Positions 12,276 to 22,296 of a stretch of DNA of 64,000 bases are shown piece after piece. Where the stretch lies: positions 124,001 to 188,000 of the forward strand of contig NZ_JAILWB010000002.1 in assembly GCF_025699295.1 (NCBI RefSeq), given 5' to 3'. The DNA comes from Hydrogenophaga sp. (lineage in GTDB: Bacteria; Pseudomonadota; Gammaproteobacteria; Burkholderiales; Burkholderiaceae_C). The position numbers were made by a program, and so were the translations under genes. The first letter of the stretch is position 1. Each line of letters starts with the position of its first letter. The notes beneath the pieces were generated by a model that ran no database searches, was not told the DNA's origin, and worked only from the letters and a program-made list of their open reading frames with translations.

Positions 12276-13892
12276 ATGCAGCACCAGAAAATCCTCATCC
12301 TCGATTTCGGCTCCCAGGTCACCCAGCTCATCGCGCGCCGTGTGCGCGAGGCGCACGTCTACTGCGAGGTCCACCCCTGCGACGTCAGCAGCGACTGGGT
12401 GCGCGAATTCGCGGCCGACGGGCAGCTCAAGGGCGTCATCCTCTCAGGCAGCCACGCCAGCGTGTACGAGGTGGACGACAAGGCGCCCGATGCGGTCTAC
12501 GGACTGGGCGTGCCCGTGCTGGGCATCTGCTACGGCATGCAGACCATGGCCCAGCAGCTCGGCGGCAAAGTCGAAGGCTCGCACAGCCGCGAGTTCGGCT
12601 ACGCCGAGGTGCGTGCCCGCGGCCACACCGCGCTGCTCAAGGACATCGCCGACTTCCACACGCCCGAGGGCCACGGCATGCTCAAGGTGTGGATGAGCCA
12701 TGGCGACAAAGTCACCGAGCTGCCGCCCGGCTTCAAGCTCATGGCCAGCACCGATTCCTGCCCCATCGCCGGCATGGCCGACGAGGCGCGCCACTTTTAC
12801 GCGGTGCAGTTCCACCCCGAGGTCACGCACACCGTACAGGGCCGCGCGCTGCTGGAGCGCTTCGTGCTGGAGATCTGCGGCACGCGCCCCGACTGGGTGA
12901 TGCGCGACCACATCGAGGAAGCGGTGCAGAAGATTCGCGAGCAGGTGGGTGACGAGGAGGTGATCCTGGGCTTGTCCGGCGGGGTGGATTCGTCCGTGGC
13001 TGCCGCGCTCATCCACCGCGCCATCGGCGAGCAGCTCACCTGCGTCTTCGTCGACCACGGCCTGCTGCGCCTGAACGAGGGCGACATGGTGATGGACATG
13101 TTCGTCGGCAAGCTGCACGCCAGGGTGATCCGGGTGGACGCGGCCGACCAGTTCCTCGGCCACCTGGCCGGCGTGAGCGAGCCGGAGGCCAAGCGCAAGA
13201 TCATCGGCCGCGAATTCGTCGAGGTGTTCAAGGCCGAAGCAGCCAAACTCATTTCAAGTGGTGCATCAACAAAAGGCGCCAAGTGGTTGGCGCAAGGGAC
13301 AATTTATCCCGACGTGATCGAGTCCGGCGGTGCCAGGAGCAAGAAGGCCGTGACCATCAAGAGCCACCACAACGTGGGCGGCCTGCCCGAACAGTTGGGC
13401 CTGAAACTGCTGGAGCCGCTGCGTGACCTGTTCAAGGACGAGGTGCGCGAACTCGGCGTGGCGCTGGGCCTGCCGCACGACATGGTCTACCGCCACCCCT
13501 TCCCCGGCCCGGGTCTGGGCGTGCGCATCCTGGGCGAGGTGAAGAAGGAATACGCGGATCTGCTGCGCCGCGCCGATGCGATCTTCATCGAGGAGTTGCG
13601 CTCGACGATCGAGCCCAACTCGGGCAAGACCTGGTACGAACTCACCAGCCAGGCCTTCACCGTGTTCCTGCCGGTCAGGAGCGTGGGCGTGATGGGCGAC
13701 GGCCGCACCTACGACTACGTGGTCGCCCTGCGCGCGGTCCAGACCAGCGACTTCATGACCGCCGACTGGGCCGAGCTGCCGTACGCGCTGCTCAAGAAGG
13801 TCAGCAGCCGTATCATCAACGAGGTGCGCGGCATCAACCGCGTGACCTACGACGTGAGCTCCAAGCCGCCGGCGACGATCGAGTGGGAATGA
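12276..13892 (+). CDS. guaA: GMP synthase (glutamine-hydrolysing)
   Basis: GuaA aminates XMP to GMP using ammonia made from glutamine. Both domains are intact in 538 residues: a class I amidotransferase domain ([17 protein letters not shown], nucleophile Cys in VLGICYGMQ, His/Glu in FHPEVTHT) and an ATP-pyrophosphatase domain with the P-loop [19 protein letters not shown]. The C-terminal dimerisation part ends ...[11 protein letters not shown], as usual. The stop codon lies at the edge of an integrated island, so the attachment site probably uses the last codons and leaves the protein unchanged. Confidence 0.98.
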   Translation: MQHQKILILDFGSQVTQLIARRVREAHVYCEVHPCDVSSDWVREFAADGQLKGVILSGSHASVYEVDDKAPDAVYGLGVPVLGICYGMQTMAQQLGGKVEGSHSREFGYAEVRARGHTALLKDIADFHTPEGHGMLKVWMSHGDKVTELPPGFKLMASTDSCPIAGMADEARHFYAVQFHPEVTHTVQGRALLERFVLEICGTRPDWVMRDHIEEAVQKIREQVGDEEVILGLSGGVDSSVAAALIHRAIGEQLTCVFVDHGLLRLNEGDMVMDMFVGKLHARVIRVDAADQFLGHLAGVSEPEAKRKIIGREFVEVFKAEAAKLISSGASTKGAKWLAQGTIYPDVIESGGARSKKAVTIKSHHNVGGLPEQLGLKLLEPLRDLFKDEVRELGVALGLPHDMVYRHPFPGPGLGVRILGEVKKEYADLLRRADAIFIEELRSTIEPNSGKTWYELTSQAFTVFLPVRSVGVMGDGRTYDYVVALRAVQTSDFMTADWAELPYALLKKVSSRIINEVRGINRVTYDVSSKPPATIEWE

Positions 13893-14090
13893 GTCAAGAT
13901 CGTCCCAAGGTGTTTCGGAACATCCCAGGAAAACCCGATTTTGCTGTGGGGACAATGACTTAGCGTCCCACGGCGTCCCATCGAATCCCAGGGCGTCCCA
14001 TGCGTTCTGACGGTTGACCTGACGGTATCCGGGCACCTAAGCTGGCAGGCCTGCAGCGATACCGTCAGACCCCATGACGGTACCTCGGTC
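13880..14090. promoter_or_regulatory. Putative attachment region and recombinase arm sites at the guaA 3' end
   Basis: Just after guaA, TCCCA occurs at 13966, 13976, 13986 and 13996 with an exact 10-bp period, and again at 13903 and 13923 (20 bp apart). The inverse TGGGA lies inside the last guaA codons (13884-13888). A second motif, GACGGTA or its inverse TACCGTC, occurs on both sides of a short gap (about 14029-14085). Phased short repeats between an integrase gene and a conserved gene end are typical of integrase/RDF arm-type sites. The att core is inferred, because the far end of the island was not found. Confidence 0.5.
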
Positions 14091-14118
14091 CTGCGACAAG
14101 CAACGGATCGGAGATCTC

Positions 14119-15525
14119 ATGAACACCTTGATGGAACGGGCGCGGGTTGGGCTGGCGAGCGCGAGAACACGCCACGGTTTGACGGAAGCCAAACTGCGAG
14201 AATTACTGCCGGGCGAGCGGGCCTACAAGGTCAGCGACGGAGGCAATGGTCTCTACGTCGTCGTCTCACCCAGTGGCAGCAGGTCCTTCCGCTACGACTA
14301 TCGACTGAGCGGCCGACGCGAGACGCTGACCATCGGACGACATGAACCGGTTGCCCGCCATGCCCAGCGATCTCACCTTGCCTACGGCATGGATGTGACG
14401 CTGGAAGAGGCGCGCCTGCTGCTGGCTCGGGCGCGTGTCGATGTCAGTTCCGGGCGATCTCCCGCTCGAGCCAAGGTTGAGCGGCGCAATGAAGTTGCAG
14501 ACGCCATGAGCTTTGGGCGCTGGGCGGTACGGTACTTCGAGTTCAAGTCCGACGCCAAAAGCGGCGCCGAGCGGCTGGCCGACAGCACGCTGGCGTTGCG
14601 GCGTTCGATCTATGACCGCATCCTGGTCGGTCCGTTCGGGAAGCTGAACCTCGACGAGATCAAGCCGGTCGCGCTGGGTGAGTTGCTCGACCGCGTCAAG
14701 ACTGAACGAGGCCCAGGACCGGCTGTGCACGCCAGGGAACTCGTGTTGCAGGTCTACCGGTTTGCCAACGGCAAAGGCGTCGATATCGCCAATCCGGCGG
14801 AAGCGCTCGCTCGGAAGGCCTACGCGACGTTTGTCCCGCGCGAGCGCAACTTGAACCGCCATGAAATCAAGACGTTGCTCGACGGTCTGGAGATGACTGG
14901 CACTGCGCCGACACTACGGCTGGCAGTCAGGTTCTTGCTGCTGACGGGTGTGCGCAAAGGTGAGTTCATCGGAGCTACTTGGGCGGAAGTGGACTGGGAA
15001 CGGGCACAGTGGCTGATCCCAGCTGAGAGGATGAAGGCTGGCAAGCCGCACACGGTGTATTTGGGAGAGCAGGCCCTGGACATCCTGACAACGCTTCGAA
15101 CCTGCTTCCCGTCGAGCAACTTTCTCCATCCAAGCCGGTATGACTCCGCCGAGCCGATCAGCCAGGCAACGCTGAACCGGACGATCGCCGCTTCGGTGGA
15201 TCGGATCAACAAGGATCGAACACCCAGTCAGGATCTGTTTCTGCCGGTCTCAGTGCACGATCTGCGCCGAACATTCTCGTCACGGCTCAACGACGCGCTC
15301 TTCCCGGAGGCCTTGGTCGAAGCCTGCCTGGCCCACCAGAAAAAGGACCAAGTCGCTGCCGCCTACAACCATGCTCGATTTTCCGGGCCTCGGCGGGTCC
15401 TTATGCAGGTATGGGCGGACATGGTGGACTGCTGGATGCGCGGCGAAACCGCGAGGGAGGTCATCGTCAGGGGCAAGGTGAAAATCGATGCCGCGGCGCA
15501 CGATGCAGAAGGTATGAACTTGTAG
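14119..15525 (+). CDS. Tyrosine recombinase (integrase), guaA-associated island
   Basis: A full-length phage-type integrase, about 468 residues. The N-terminal part has the DUF4102-like fold (VSDGGNGLYVVVSPSGSRSFRYDYR); a SAM-like core-binding domain follows at about 140-250. The catalytic domain shows the first Arg in LTGVRKGEF, the HxxR in VHDLRRTFSSR, and the final Tyr in AAAYNHARF. The ATG at 14119 is preferred because GGAG sits 6 bases upstream; the frame opens at 14074. It begins 226 bp after guaA, a known hot spot for integrative elements, and probably inserted the island that starts here. Confidence 0.92.
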   Translation: MNTLMERARVGLASARTRHGLTEAKLRELLPGERAYKVSDGGNGLYVVVSPSGSRSFRYDYRLSGRRETLTIGRHEPVARHAQRSHLAYGMDVTLEEARLLLARARVDVSSGRSPARAKVERRNEVADAMSFGRWAVRYFEFKSDAKSGAERLADSTLALRRSIYDRILVGPFGKLNLDEIKPVALGELLDRVKTERGPGPAVHARELVLQVYRFANGKGVDIANPAEALARKAYATFVPRERNLNRHEIKTLLDGLEMTGTAPTLRLAVRFLLLTGVRKGEFIGATWAEVDWERAQWLIPAERMKAGKPHTVYLGEQALDILTTLRTCFPSSNFLHPSRYDSAEPISQATLNRTIAASVDRINKDRTPSQDLFLPVSVHDLRRTFSSRLNDALFPEALVEACLAHQKKDQVAAAYNHARFSGPRRVLMQVWADMVDCWMRGETAREVIVRGKVKIDAAAHDAEGMNL

Positions 15526-15839
15526 GCTGAAGCAACACCCGGTTTAACGCCTCGGGGCGACTGGGTTGGACACATACTTGCCTTGAATGCGTCAGGGGTT
15601 TCCACCGTTTTGTCGATGCTCAAGGGACTGTTCAACCCTTCAGAGACCATTGTGAAATCACAGACAACGTGCGCTTGAATCTCGGAGGCCTCGGCAGGTA
15701 AACGAAGTCGGCGGCACAGTTGCTGGAGGGCGGAGCGCCCGCGCGCGGTTGTGATGTGCTCTTGACGAGCTGCTTCTGCAAGGGTCGATCCGTTTAGTAC
15801 GGCTCTGAGGATGGCGGCCTTCGTGAAGCCAGAAATCAT
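15363..15839 (-). CDS. Hypothetical protein, convergent with and overlapping the integrase gene
   Basis: A 158-residue open frame begins at an ATG (15839) with AGGA 7 bases before it. Residues about 6-50 (FTKAAILRAVLNGSTLAEAARQ, then a basic helix RGRSALQQLCRRLRLP) look like a helix-turn-helix type DNA-binding unit. The last 163 bp overlap the integrase gene in antisense, so only the first about 105 residues may be genuine and the 3' end may have been replaced. It lies between the integrase and the truncated efflux gene, within the island. Real gene is plausible, not certain. Confidence 0.4.
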   Translation of the reverse strand: MISGFTKAAILRAVLNGSTLAEAARQEHITTARGRSALQQLCRRLRLPAEASEIQAHVVCDFTMVSEGLNSPLSIDKTVETPDAFKASMCPTQSPRGVKPGVASAYKFIPSASCAAASIFTLPLTMTSLAVSPRIQQSTMSAHTCIRTRRGPENRAWL

Positions 15840-16063
15840 GATCAGTCCTTTGTGAACACTCGACAGTAAATAGAGCCCGCTCTGGTCAAACCTTGCGTGT
15901 GGTTTGACGACAAGAGTCGCCACTCTATAGCGGACGATGACCTTTTTGGTGCTCTGTTTCTCCTGGAGAAAGCCAGTTGTTCAGGGTGCAAAAACCTGTG
16001 GTGCGCGCGCATCAAACTCGATGCCATCAAGACTCAAGTGATGCTCGCGCACAACCGAGTCGG

Positions 16064-18020
16064 CTACCTCCCGCGCCGCCGCATCAACCGATACACCGCC
16101 GGTATCACCAGCATGGACAGCAGCGGCGCACTGATCATCCCTCCCACCATCGGTGCGGCAATGCGCTGCATCACCTCGCTGCCCGTGCCGTTGCCCCAGA
16201 ACAGCGGCAGCAGGCCCGCCACGATCACGGCCACGGTCATGGCCTTGGGGCGCACTCGCAGGACCGCGCCCTCGCGGATTGCGTCCAGGAGATCGGCATC
16301 GGTGTCCTGACCAACGGCCTCGCGTGCCGCCCAGGCCTGTTTCAGGTAGAGCAGCATGATCACGCCGAACTCGGCCGCCACGCCGGCCAGCGCGATGAAG
16401 CCCACCGCGCTGGCCACCGAGAGGTTGTGTCCCAGTGCCCACAGCAGCCACACGCCGCCCACCAGCGCGAACGGCAGTGTGGTCATGATCAGCAGCGCTT
16501 CGTCGAAGCGCCGGAAGGTGAGGTACAGCAGCACTAAGATGATCAGCAGCGTGAACGGCACCACCAGCTTGAGCTGGGCGGCGGCCCGCTCCAGGAACTC
16601 GAACTGACCCGACCACGACACCGAATAGCCGGCCGGCAGATCCACCTGCTCGGCCACCACGTGCTGCATCTCCTTCACTGCACCACGCAGATCGCGCCCA
16701 CGGATGTCTACGTACACGAAACCGGCCAGCCGGGCGTTCTCGCTGCGCAGCATGGGCGGACCGTCCGAGATGGCGATGCGGGCGACGTCCGACAGCACCA
16801 GGCGCTGGCCCCTGGGGCTCACGATGGGCAGGGCGCGCAGGGCCTCCAGCGAATCACGCAGTTCGCGCGGGTAGCGCAGGTTGATGGCATAGCGCTGCAG
16901 GCCTTCGACGGTCTGTCCGACCTCCATGCCACCCACCGCACCCGCGACCACGTCCTGCACGTCGGCGATGTTCAGGCCGTAGCGCGCCGCGTCATCGCGC
17001 CGGATGTCCACGTCGATGTAGCGCCCGCCGGTCAGGCGCTCGGCCAGCGCGCTGCTGACCCCAGGGACCTGCTTGATGGCGGCCTCGATCTGACCTGTGA
17101 GGCGGTCGATGGTGGCCAGGTCGGTGCCTGCCACCTTCACGCCCACGGGACTTTTGATGCCGGTGGCGAGCATGTCAATGCGGTTGCGGATCGGTGGTAC
17201 CCAGATGTTGGACAGGCCGGGCACACGCACCGTGCGGTCCAGTTCTTCGACCAGCTTGTCGGGCGTCATGCCGGCGCGCCACTGGCTGCGCGGCTTGAAC
17301 TGGATGGTGGTCTCGAACATCTCCAGCGGTGCCGGGTCGGTGGCGCTGTCCGAGCGGCCCGCCTTGCCGTAGACGCTGAGCACCTCGGGCACGGTCTTGA
17401 TCAGTCGGTCGGTCTGCTGCAGCAACTCGGCGGCCTTGCCGGCCGACAGACCGGGCAGCGCGGTCGGCATGTACAGCAGGTCCCCCTCGTCCAGCCGGGG
17501 CATGAACTCGGCACCGATGTGCTTGAGCGGCCACAGGCTGGCCAGCAGCAGCACGGTGGCCACCACCAGCGTCAGCTTCGGTGCCCGCAACACCGCGTTC
17601 AGGCAGGGGCGGTAGAGCGCGATCAGCAGCCGGTTCAAGGGGTTGGAGTGTTCATCGGGGATGCGGCCCCGTATCAGGTAGCCCATCAACACCGGGATCA
17701 GCGTGACGGCCAGCCCTGCCGCTGCCGCCATGGCATAGGTCTTGGTGTAGGCCAGGGGAGCGAACAGCCTTCCTTCTTGCGCCTGCAGCGTGAACACCGG
17801 GATGAAGCTCAGCGTGATGATCAGCAGAGAAAAGAACAGCGCGGGCCCGACCTCTGCGGCCGCCTCACCAATCACGCGCCAGCGCGGTTCGCCCGAGAGG
17901 ACCTGCCCCGGGTGCTCATGGCCCCAACGCTCCAGGTGCTTGTGCGCGTTCTCGATCATCACCACCGCAGCGTCCACCATCGCACCGATGGCGATCGCGA
18001 TGCCCCCAGCTCCACCACTA
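16064..18020 (-). pseudogene. Heavy-metal efflux RND transporter (CusA/CzcA), 5'-truncated
   Basis: About 650 residues of an HME-RND inner-membrane pump are left of the usual about 1,040. The visible protein starts inside TM4 at [21 protein letters not shown], which keeps the acidic residues of the proton path, and runs to the normal C-terminus ([12 protein letters not shown]). The first about 390 residues are missing: the frame runs into unrelated sequence at about 18,015, next to the second integrase. The rest reads without stops or shifts, so the truncation looks recent. No partner cusB/cusC genes are in the window. The truncated copy should not make a working pump. Confidence 0.88.
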
Positions 18021-18064
18021 CAACGTCCAAAGGCGTTCACTGAAGTCCAGTGAACGCCTTTTTT
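18001..18064 (+). other. Attachment-like junction: tmRNA-3'-end-like sequence plus terminator
   Basis: At the point where cusA is cut, the plus strand reads CCCCCAGCTCCACCA (18003-18017), which resembles the 3' acceptor end of tmRNA. It is followed at 18030-18064 by a perfect 13-bp hairpin (AAGGCGTTCACTG paired with its complement, 5-base loop) and a T-run, a strong rho-independent terminator. No ssrA body is present upstream. The likeliest reading is an attL/attR half-site left by an element that uses the ssrA 3' end, joined to a cusA-carrying segment. The identity with tmRNA is from memory. Confidence 0.45.
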
Positions 18065-18208
18065 CTTAGGAAAATCAACAATTTACTGTGTTTTTTGTCC
18101 ATGGATGTCCAATGAGAGCTATGGCTTGAAGGGGGTGTGACAGGGGGTGCAAACTGCGATACGCTTCCAGATCCACCAAGATGTACCCCCTTTTTTGGAG
18201 CTTTCCCC

Positions 18209-19453
18209 GTGCTGACAGACATGCAATGCCGTAATGCCAAGTGCCCGCCAGATCGCAGGCAGGCGCGCTTCACTGACTCTGGTGGGCTGTACTTGCAAGT
18301 CAGTCCTGCTGGCTCCAAGCGATGGTTCTACAAGTACCGTATGCAGAACAAGGAAAAGCAGTTGGCTCTGGGGAGCTATCCAGACGTTGGTTTGATGGCT
18401 GCTCGGCGAGCAAGGGATGCTGCCCGGCTGCAAAAGGCTGATGGGGTTGATCCAGTACAAGCCCGAAGGATCGAAAGGCTCAAAGGTGTGAGCCTGGACG
18501 GAGCAACATTCAAAGAAGTTGCGCTTGAATGGCATGTCAAACAGCTTCCGAAATGGAGTCCAGGTCATGCGGATCGAACCAAGCGACAGCTGGAGCGTGA
18601 TCTTTTCCCCTGGCTGAACGCTCGACCCATGGCTGCTATCGAGCCCATGGAACTGCTGGCGGTGCTGCAGAAAATCGAGGGACGTGGTGCGGTCGAGACT
18701 GCTGATAGAGCTTTGATGCTGGTCCGGCAGATCTACGAGTACTGGCTGCCCACCGCCAGCAAAGAGCAGCGCAACATCACCGAGGGATTGAAGAAGCGCC
18801 TTACTCCGTACAGAGGAACCAATTTCCCTGCCATCGTGGAGCCTTTACGCTTTGGTGAGTTGCTGAGGGCCATGTATGCCTACAAAGGCGGGTTGGTCGT
18901 GCGCACGGCGTTGCTGATTGCCCCCATCCTGTACCAGCGCCCAGGCAACTTGAGGATGATGGAGTGGGCCGAATTGGATCTGGATGCCGCGGTGTGGACT
19001 ATTCCCAGCGTCAAGATGAAGCGGACTGTTGATGAAAAGGAGCATGGCGAGCCGCACGTGGTGCCCCTGCCAATCCAGGTCGTGACGCTTTTGCGAGAGT
19101 TGCAGCCTTTGACTGGTCATGGCCGTTTTGTGTTTCCCGGGCAGCGTGATCATGACCGTCCCATGTCCGATAACTCGGTTCGCAGTGCACTCTATAGCCT
19201 GGGCTTCGGTAAGGATCAGAGTTGGCATGGTTTTCGGGCCAGTGCTCGCACGATGATGGTTGACGAGTTGGATCTTGATCCACTCGCGATTGAAGCGAAT
19301 CTGGCCCACGCTGTGAAAGACTCCAATGGTCGGAGCTACAACCGCACTCAGTACCTAAAAAAGCGCTTCTCGCAGATCCAGCAGTGGGCTGACTACCTGG
19401 ATAGGTTGCGTGTAGGGGCGACCGTTGTTCCGCTACTTGCGCGAGCCGGATAG
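18209..19453 (+). CDS. P4-type tyrosine recombinase (integrase)
   Basis: About 414 residues. The N-terminal DUF4102 domain is clear (FTDSGGLYLQVSPAGSKRWF, then LALGSYPDVGLMAARRARD). Catalytic-domain motifs: an Arg in LYQRPGNLRMMEW, HGFR in SWHGFRASARTMMVDEL, and the nucleophile Tyr in SNGRSYNRTQYLKKR. The GTG at 18209 with GGAG 8 bases upstream gives the usual short lead (VLTDMQCRNAKCP). It lies about 145 bp after the tmRNA-like junction, the normal int position next to an att site. P4-type integrases usually target tRNA or tmRNA genes. Confidence 0.92.
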   Translation: MLTDMQCRNAKCPPDRRQARFTDSGGLYLQVSPAGSKRWFYKYRMQNKEKQLALGSYPDVGLMAARRARDAARLQKADGVDPVQARRIERLKGVSLDGATFKEVALEWHVKQLPKWSPGHADRTKRQLERDLFPWLNARPMAAIEPMELLAVLQKIEGRGAVETADRALMLVRQIYEYWLPTASKEQRNITEGLKKRLTPYRGTNFPAIVEPLRFGELLRAMYAYKGGLVVRTALLIAPILYQRPGNLRMMEWAELDLDAAVWTIPSVKMKRTVDEKEHGEPHVVPLPIQVVTLLRELQPLTGHGRFVFPGQRDHDRPMSDNSVRSALYSLGFGKDQSWHGFRASARTMMVDELDLDPLAIEANLAHAVKDSNGRSYNRTQYLKKRFSQIQQWADYLDRLRVGATVVPLLARAG

Positions 19454-20640
19454 ATTGCAGCGTTCAGAAAAATTGATAACCCCTCGACTCTTTGACTCAT
19501 TTATTCATGCAACTCGATGTCCTTGGTTAGGGGAGGCGCGAAGGGAAAGAGGAGTGACTTCATTTCTGAATAAAGCGCACTCAAGGATTGGTGTGGGTGT
19601 GCCTTGCTGTACTCATCGAAGATTTCCAGGTTTTTCGATATTGCATTGCCCAAATTCTGCAAGGCGCAAGATGCCTAATATATCAACTCATTTTTTCTCT
19701 CGATGCGCGTAGGTCCGTTGAGTGAGTGCATAAATAAGATATATACAAAGGATTGAGCTTCCAGAGGCCATCTCTTGTGAGCTTCAAACTGAATTTGATA
19801 AAGACAAATTACCTAAACGTTTAGCGGTGCGTTCTTGGGGGGCTAATTCACTCGTGAGTGGGCCGTGGAGCAATGCTGCCAAGCGCAGTTATCCCCTGCA
19901 CCTGCGGCGTGAGTTTCTGGACTGTTGAGCATCGCTCTTGGTAATAGCGTTTGGGTGCGGAACTTCATAAGTTTTCTTGGTGGCACACGGAGGACCGAAG
20001 TACTGATAGTTCGGGCAATAGCTGGCGAAGAGGGGTCAAGTGGAAAACTTCCCGCGTACCCAATTCTCTCTTTTTCGGCGAAAAGCGGCTGGTATTGCGC
20101 AGCGTACCAGTATGTGGCAATAGAGGTCTCTTGCTGATGGCAAGCATGCACGGCGCTCACAATCGACCTGGTTGCCGGACTCTAAATCACATGCGCATTA
20201 CCTCGACATAAGTCCCCCGTCTGGGTCGACTTGGTTCTGCTGGTTCCTCGGGTTGGAAAAAAAGCTATGCAAGGCAAGAAGTTATGCCTCGTCTGCACAT
20301 GCGACGGCTGCGAGTGCATCAGTGCATCGCTGGTGACGGAGTACGGCGGTGCTTCTATTGGCTTGTCTGTTTGGGCATAAGTCGCGACCACCGCTCTAAA
20401 CGGCAGCGACCGGGCCTCGCTGCAGTGTGATGGACGACGTGCTGGAGTCGATCAGGAGTGATGTCACAGCAGTTCACGGGGTCTCTTTGGTGAAAGAGAA
20501 AATGTTAAATAAAAACAATGGTAAACCATTATATTTCATCCCAATGTAAAAAAAAACAGCAGCTTGAAATCGCGTGGCTGTGCTGAGCTCCCTACAGTTC
20601 AGGGGCACCCCATGGTGGGGTGATGAAGGAGTTCAAAAAA
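19454..20640. other. 1.2-kb AT-richer gap between integrase and AlpA-like gene
   Basis: I see no convincing intact gene. On the minus strand 19513-19676 reads as an open, protein-like stretch without a good start (ALQNLGNAISKNLEIFDEYS and on to KDIELHE then stop), possibly a decayed or very small gene. A perfect palindrome AATGGTAAACCATT (20517-20530) lies 110 bp before the AlpA-like start and could be its operator. The rest shows no motif I can name. Confidence 0.4.
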
Positions 20641-20922
20641 ATGTCCAGCTCACCAGTCCGGCGGCCCCCGGACACCTCTGAAAATCGAATCTTGCGTGTG
20701 ACCCCCTCCGCCGAACATCTGGGGATTTCGCGACAGCTGCTTTACAGAAAGCTCAGTCCCGCAGACCCTTTGTTTGATCCAGACTTTCCCAAGCCGATCA
20801 AGCTTTCTGCGCGAGCGACGGGCTTTTTGGAGTGTGAACTCAACGAGTGGTTGCAGATTAAGCGTCAAAAAACCGAGCGTAAACTGCCGACCAAAAGAAC
20901 CGTTAAAGAGAGGGCAAAGTGA
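20641..20922 (+). CDS. AlpA-family helix-turn-helix regulator / excisionase-like
   Basis: A 93-residue protein with the AlpA/MerR-like winged-helix pattern: RVTPSAEHLGISRQLLYRKL, then DPDFPKPIKLSARATGFLECELNEWL, then a basic tail. AlpA-type proteins regulate the integrase of P4-like prophages or act as excision factors. The ATG at 20641 has AAGGAG 9 bases upstream. It overlaps the next gene by 4 bp, so the two are co-translated. Context (P4-type integrase upstream, phage-like gene downstream) supports a satellite or integrative-element regulator. Confidence 0.8.
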   Translation: MSSSPVRRPPDTSENRILRVTPSAEHLGISRQLLYRKLSPADPLFDPDFPKPIKLSARATGFLECELNEWLQIKRQKTERKLPTKRTVKERAK

Positions 20923-22286
20923 ATAGCAATAGCCGTACCCATTGGCGTCGATCTAAAGACGGTAGTGCTTTTCTACGAGTTCCCCTCAGCCTTTCTGGGT
21001 CGATTACTCTTAGGGAAGCAATTGAAGAAAAACGTGCGTATTACGAGATGAACGATCATGGTGGGTTCATGTGTCAAATATCAGAAGAGTTTGACTATTG
21101 GAACGCGGTTGAGCACGTAGATAATAATTTAAGGAAATTTCTGAAGCATGGTCAGTATGAAAAAGTAGGATGCGAAGAAATAAGAGGGTATGGTCGGCGA
21201 CCTGTATTAAGAATTTTGGCGTCGGACTTGATCAAAAATGTTCTAGGGTTGGATGTGTACACCTTGGAGAGAATTAGAGGAATTTTTGGCGGTTGCGAGT
21301 TTTCTCCACTTGTGGAGAGGTTTCTAAAAATCTCCAGTAATATGAGTGGATATTTCACATTGACAGGTGCATATTTGCCGCATGACGCAGTGCTGTCGAA
21401 TGTCAGGCGGATGAACGAACAGCTGGATAAAATCCGGCATGAACTGAGCGAAATTTCAGTTCAGAGATCAGACAAAAACTGGTTATCTGCTGCAAAGAAA
21501 AATATCAGGTCAGCTCGGTATTTTGTAAATAAATTGAGCCTGAACAATCTGCAAGTTATTCAGTTGGAGTTGGGGTATAAAAACCCAGATCCTGACCGAT
21601 CCCTGAACACCCAAGGAAAGTTGAATGCAAGTGGGTTGAACGAAAATACTGTGCGGGCTGATCGTGAAAAATGGGTAAGAAAAATAAAGGCCAAATATCG
21701 AGGTGAATGGATTGGTTGCCTCTGGAGAATAGAGTACTCTCCACAGCGAGGTTATGTGATTCATGTACATGTGTTCTTGCATGCACGTTCAGGTATTGGT
21801 GACGTTATAGATGGAATGGCGATGGGGCAGATATGGGTAGATGCTATAAATAATGGGCAAGGGGTCTATATGTGCCTCAACCGCATAAAAGGCCGTGTTC
21901 TCGAAAATGGTATCGGCTATTTGTCGAATGATGCTGATACGAAAAGGCGGCTGCTTTGGAGGTCCATTGGTCGCCGCTTGCTCTTGGACTCTGTGCTGCG
22001 GCCAGACGTCATCCGTGGAGGACGCAATTTTGGGCACTCACAGTCCAAGGTTGAACGCCCTGCAAAACGGATGACATCCCTAGAGCGCTACCTGGAGCAG
22101 ACCCCTGATGCGAAACTCAGGCAGTCGTTGAAAATGAAGTCACTTGAACAAGCCGATCCGGAAGACGCTGCAAGTTGCAAGGGCCCTCGATCTGTCGTAA
22201 CGAGAACGATACGGGTTGGACCATTTGCCTCATCGGCAGATTATATCGAGCCTATGAATTTCTCAGATGGGAGTGACTGGGGTTGA
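20919..22286 (+). CDS. Inovirus Gp2 / YagK-YfjJ-domain protein
   Basis: A 455-residue protein whose centre (about residues 215-335) fits the YagK/YfjJ C-terminal (inovirus Gp2) domain: WIGCLWRIEYSPQRGYVIHV, VHVFLHA, then AMGQIWVDAINNGQGVYMCL and GRVLENGIGYLSN. The paired His (IHVHVF) resembles the two-His motif of HUH-type replication proteins, so a role in phage or element replication is suggested, not shown. The N-terminal half has no motif I recognise. GC is clearly below that of the core genes. It starts with GTG overlapping the AlpA-like gene and is convergent with the next gene. Confidence 0.75.
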   Translation: MNSNSRTHWRRSKDGSAFLRVPLSLSGSITLREAIEEKRAYYEMNDHGGFMCQISEEFDYWNAVEHVDNNLRKFLKHGQYEKVGCEEIRGYGRRPVLRILASDLIKNVLGLDVYTLERIRGIFGGCEFSPLVERFLKISSNMSGYFTLTGAYLPHDAVLSNVRRMNEQLDKIRHELSEISVQRSDKNWLSAAKKNIRSARYFVNKLSLNNLQVIQLELGYKNPDPDRSLNTQGKLNASGLNENTVRADREKWVRKIKAKYRGEWIGCLWRIEYSPQRGYVIHVHVFLHARSGIGDVIDGMAMGQIWVDAINNGQGVYMCLNRIKGRVLENGIGYLSNDADTKRRLLWRSIGRRLLLDSVLRPDVIRGGRNFGHSQSKVERPAKRMTSLERYLEQTPDAKLRQSLKMKSLEQADPEDAASCKGPRSVVTRTIRVGPFASSADYIEPMNFSDGSDWG

Positions 22287-22296
22287 TCCACGAGAT

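Noticed and set aside
13963..14000. 10-bp periodic repeats considered as a coding repeat or microsatellite
   Set aside because: Only five bases are constant per unit and the array lies in an att-like position next to an integrase, so protein-binding sites fit better.
18003..18017. Considered as the end of a complete tmRNA or tRNA gene
   Set aside because: The sequence upstream is cusA coding sequence on the opposite strand; no tRNA-like domain can be folded, so only a 3'-end fragment is present.
16661..18043. Plus-strand open frame of 460 codons opposite the cusA fragment
   Set aside because: Shadow of the RND gene; the minus strand carries the real transporter motifs.
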